Shown here: piece after piece, positions 61,918-64,000 of the stretch
Position numbering within the stretch: the first letter of the stretch is position 1
Layout: every line of letters starts with the position of its first letter
Source: Alkalimonas delamerensis
GTDB taxonomy: Bacteria; Pseudomonadota; Gammaproteobacteria; Enterobacterales; Alteromonadaceae
Reading direction: 5' to 3'
Length of the DNA: 64,000 nt
Assembly (NCBI RefSeq): GCF_030717955.1
Contig: NZ_JAUZVY010000002.1
Span: forward strand, 682,001 to 746,000
Translations under genes and position numbers: made by a program
The notes under the pieces: model-generated
What the model was told of the DNA's origin: nothing
Databases searched by the model: none
What the model saw: the letters and a program-made list of their open reading frames with translations, nothing else

Positions 61918-63672
61918 TCAGGCAGGTTTGCTGCCAAACTGCATTTTATACAGCTGGGCATAAGCGCCATCTTGCGCCAACAGGCTCTGGTGATCGCCTC
62001 GCTCAATGATCTGCCCCTGCTCCATCACCAAAATTTGATCGGCATTTTCAATGGTGGACAAACGGTGCGCAATCACAATGTTGGTCCGCCCTTTCAACAG
62101 CTCGTCCAGCGCCGCCTGAATTTTGCGCTCGGATTCGGTATCCAGGGCCGAGGTCGCCTCATCCAGAATCAAGATCGGCGCCTGACGCAACAGTGCTCGG
62201 GCAATGGCGATCCGCTGGCGCTGGCCACCGCTCAGCGAGACGCCATTTTCGCCAATCATGGTGTTTAAACCATCCTTCATCTGGCTGGCAAACTCCATCA
62301 CATGGGCTTTTTCTGCCACCTCCAGCAAACGAGCTTCAGGTACCGGCTCGGCCAAACCATACTGAATGTTGTTGGCAATGCTGTCGTTAAACAGCGTCAC
62401 ATGCTGCGAGACGATGGCCATTTGCTGCCGTAACGAACTGAGGGTGCAGCTTTTAATCGAAATGTCATCCAGCGTAATACGACCTTTTTCAATTTCATAA
62501 AAACGTGGCAGCAAGCTGGAGATGGTGGTCTTGCCACTGCCCGAGCGCCCGACCAGGGCCAATGTCTGGCCAGGCTGAACCTCAAAGGTCACATCTTTAA
62601 GCACCTGCTTGTCTTCATGGCCCGGGTAGCTGAAGTCAACGTGATCAAAGCGAATGTGGCCATTGACCCGATGCAAGGTACGGCTGCCGGTGTCTTGCTC
62701 CGTAGTCTGATCTAGAATTTTAAAGATGCTCTTGGCCGCAGCCAAACCACGTTGAAAATCACCATTGACAGTAGTCAGTTGCTTTAAAGGCCGTAACAAC
62801 ATCACCATCGATGAAACGATCAGGGTAAACTTACCCGCCGTTAGACTCTCCAACATCGCCGGTTGACTGGCCAAAAAGATAACAAAAGCCAGTGCAAAAG
62901 AAGCAATCAACTGCACCACGCCGGTACTCATCGCCTTGGCAGACTCCAGTTTGATATCCTGTTGCCGGGTGACGTTATTCACCTTGGCAAAACGCTCTTT
63001 CTCAATTTGCTGGCCCCCAAAAGAGAGGATGACCTTGTGGCCGTTGAGCATTTGCTCCGAACAGGTGGTCACCTGGCCCATCGCCGTCTGGATATGATTG
63101 CTGATTTTACGAAAGCGTTTCGAGACAAAGCCCACGATGATGGCAATCACAGGTGCTATCAACAAAAAGATCAGCGACAACTGCCAGCTGTGCCAGAACA
63201 TCAACGCAATCAAACCGGTTACAAAAGCGCCCTCGCGGATCAACACAATCAAGGCTTTCGAGGTGGCTTGCTTTAGTTGCTCAGTGTCGTAGGTAATTTT
63301 GGAGATCAGATCGCCAGTGGAGTGCTTGTCATGGTAGGACACCGGCAAACGCATCAGGTGCTCAAAAAGTTGTTGTCGCATGTCTTTGACAATGTTGGCA
63401 CCGACCCAGCTTAAGCAATAGGTCGCCATAAAATGAGAAGCGCCGCGAAATACAAACATAGCGACAATAAAGAGCGGTGCGTATTTCAAAAAATCCAGAT
63501 CTTTGCCTTCAATCCCCTCATCAATAAACGGCTGCAACATCGAAATAAAGCCCACATCCACCAGGGCGTAACCCACCATGCCCAGCAGCGCAAACACAAA
63601 ACCGATTCGGTAAGGCTTTAAGTAACCCAGCAAACGCCTGGAGGTTTTATTGGAAACATCACTGATATGCAA
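61918..63672 (-). CDS. msbA: Lipid A export ATP-binding/permease protein MsbA
   Basis: A 584-residue ABC half-transporter that flips lipid A-core across the inner membrane. Six membrane helices (residues about 20-320), then Walker A GRSGSGKTT, signature LSGGQRQR, Walker B ILILDEATSALD and the H-loop AHRLSTIE. The only start in frame that keeps the first helix is TTG at 63672, with AGGA 8 bases upstream. No ATG occurs before residue 32. First of msbA-lpxK-ycaR-kdsB after comEC. Confidence 0.96.
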   Translation of the reverse strand: MHISDVSNKTSRRLLGYLKPYRIGFVFALLGMVGYALVDVGFISMLQPFIDEGIEGKDLDFLKYAPLFIVAMFVFRGASHFMATYCLSWVGANIVKDMRQQLFEHLMRLPVSYHDKHSTGDLISKITYDTEQLKQATSKALIVLIREGAFVTGLIALMFWHSWQLSLIFLLIAPVIAIIVGFVSKRFRKISNHIQTAMGQVTTCSEQMLNGHKVILSFGGQQIEKERFAKVNNVTRQQDIKLESAKAMSTGVVQLIASFALAFVIFLASQPAMLESLTAGKFTLIVSSMVMLLRPLKQLTTVNGDFQRGLAAAKSIFKILDQTTEQDTGSRTLHRVNGHIRFDHVDFSYPGHEDKQVLKDVTFEVQPGQTLALVGRSGSGKTTISSLLPRFYEIEKGRITLDDISIKSCTLSSLRQQMAIVSQHVTLFNDSIANNIQYGLAEPVPEARLLEVAEKAHVMEFASQMKDGLNTMIGENGVSLSGGQRQRIAIARALLRQAPILILDEATSALDTESERKIQAALDELLKGRTNIVIAHRLSTIENADQILVMEQGQIIERGDHQSLLAQDGAYAQLYKMQFGSKPA

Positions 63673-63704
63673 ATTTCTAGTCCTGTAGTCTAGTTCTGTT
63701 TATT

Positions 63705-64000
63705 CTAGCGCCTAACCGCAGCGGGCACAGCCTTTGGCTGTACAGAATCCAGCCAATACGGCAGCCGGCGAGCGCGTTTGCTATATATTTGCACAGAATC
63801 AGGGGCCATGGCTATCTGAATCGTGCCCTGCTCTGCTGTGCTAAGATACGGGATCTGCAGCGCTTTCAATTGTGGAGGCGCGCTCATCACGTCTCCCCGG
63901 TTGCTCTGAACACTGATCACAGACAGCGGCTGAAGCTGCAACAAGGTATCCAACCGCATCGAGTTGGCGCTTCGGGTTGAGGTCAGCACCAGGTCGGCCC
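63705..64000 (-). CDS. comEC: C-terminal part of ComEC/Rec2 DNA-uptake protein (partial)
   Basis: The minus-strand frame is open to the window end, giving about 98 C-terminal residues starting ADLVLTSTRSANSMRL. The pattern of an ADLV strand, the LQPLSVISVQSNRGD block and GTIQIAM fits the end of the metallo-beta-lactamase-like domain of ComEC, and comEC normally precedes msbA in gammaproteobacteria. The usual HHGS zinc motif after the ADLV strand is replaced by TSTRSANS. The assignment rests on position and weak pattern. Confidence 0.6.
   Translation of the reverse strand, partial: ADLVLTSTRSANSMRLDTLLQLQPLSVISVQSNRGDVMSAPPQLKALQIPYLSTAEQGTIQIAMAPDSVQIYSKRARRLPYWLDSVQPKAVPAAVRR

Noticed and set aside
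1..64000. Mobile elements, CRISPR arrays, prophage or defence islands
   Set aside because: None seen: no transposase or integrase, no spaced direct repeats and no phage genes in any frame I read.

Overview
The window looks like an ordinary chromosomal stretch of an aerobic gammaproteobacterium, probably a Rheinheimera/Alishewanella/Alkalimonas or other Alteromonadales-type organism. That placement is inferred from gene content (divergent lrp/ald, CrbS-type acetate sensor, EarP with an arginine-type EF-P, two large TonB-dependent receptors, the comEC-msbA-lpxK-ycaR-kdsB order) and not from a database search. I see no phage, insertion sequence, CRISPR array or rRNA operon.

Layout. 1-2,100: partial lrp divergent from ald, then a cold-shock gene with a long leader. 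2,100-5,050: lipid and envelope enzymes (acyltransferase; PAP2 phosphatase plus glycosyltransferase). 5,150-9,800: tRNA-Pro(GGG), a glutathione S-transferase, dcd, mrp, and metG divergent from mrp. 9,800-13,950: an MFS transporter with an acidic tail, an unrecognised protein that may be a decayed HD-GYP, and a quinone oxidoreductase. 14,390-18,830: the overlapping operon pabC-mltG-tmk-holB-pilZ-tatD on the minus strand. 18,900-27,820: an acetate-response locus, with a CrbS-type symporter/histidine kinase facing a DUF4212/ActP-like symporter pair, a small membrane protein, a cNMP/CBS/DUF294 protein and a DEDDh exonuclease. 27,830-37,750: a TonB-dependent receptor, a 2,183-residue hybrid kinase and a REC-GGDEF diguanylate cyclase. 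37,800-40,500: efp and earP with two uncharacterised genes. 40,600-45,130: a DUF3185 protein, glnS and a second TonB-dependent receptor. 45,300-56,940: the TCA block sdhCDAB-sucABCD divergent from gltA. 57,050-59,260: sufE/csdE, a kinase-like protein and tcdA. 59,260-64,000: rluA-like gene, kdsB, ycaR, lpxK, msbA and the end of comEC.

How the parts connect. The most notable signal is a palindrome CGAC-N4-GTCG that stands 24-25 bp upstream of a -10-like hexamer at three places: before the ActP-like operon, before the DUF294 gene and before gltA. The first two share the exact 14-mer TTCGACTAAAGTCG, and both are followed by a TGC-extended -10. This suggests one activator, most simply the CrbR partner of the CrbS-type sensor encoded here, couples acetate uptake, the DUF294 protein and citrate synthase. 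CrbR itself is not in the window.

Other points of interest are a pseudokinase-like front end on the giant hybrid kinase, two plus-strand terminators with no plus-strand gene before them (small-RNA candidates), and a perfect heptanucleotide tandem repeat that begins in the last codons of efp.
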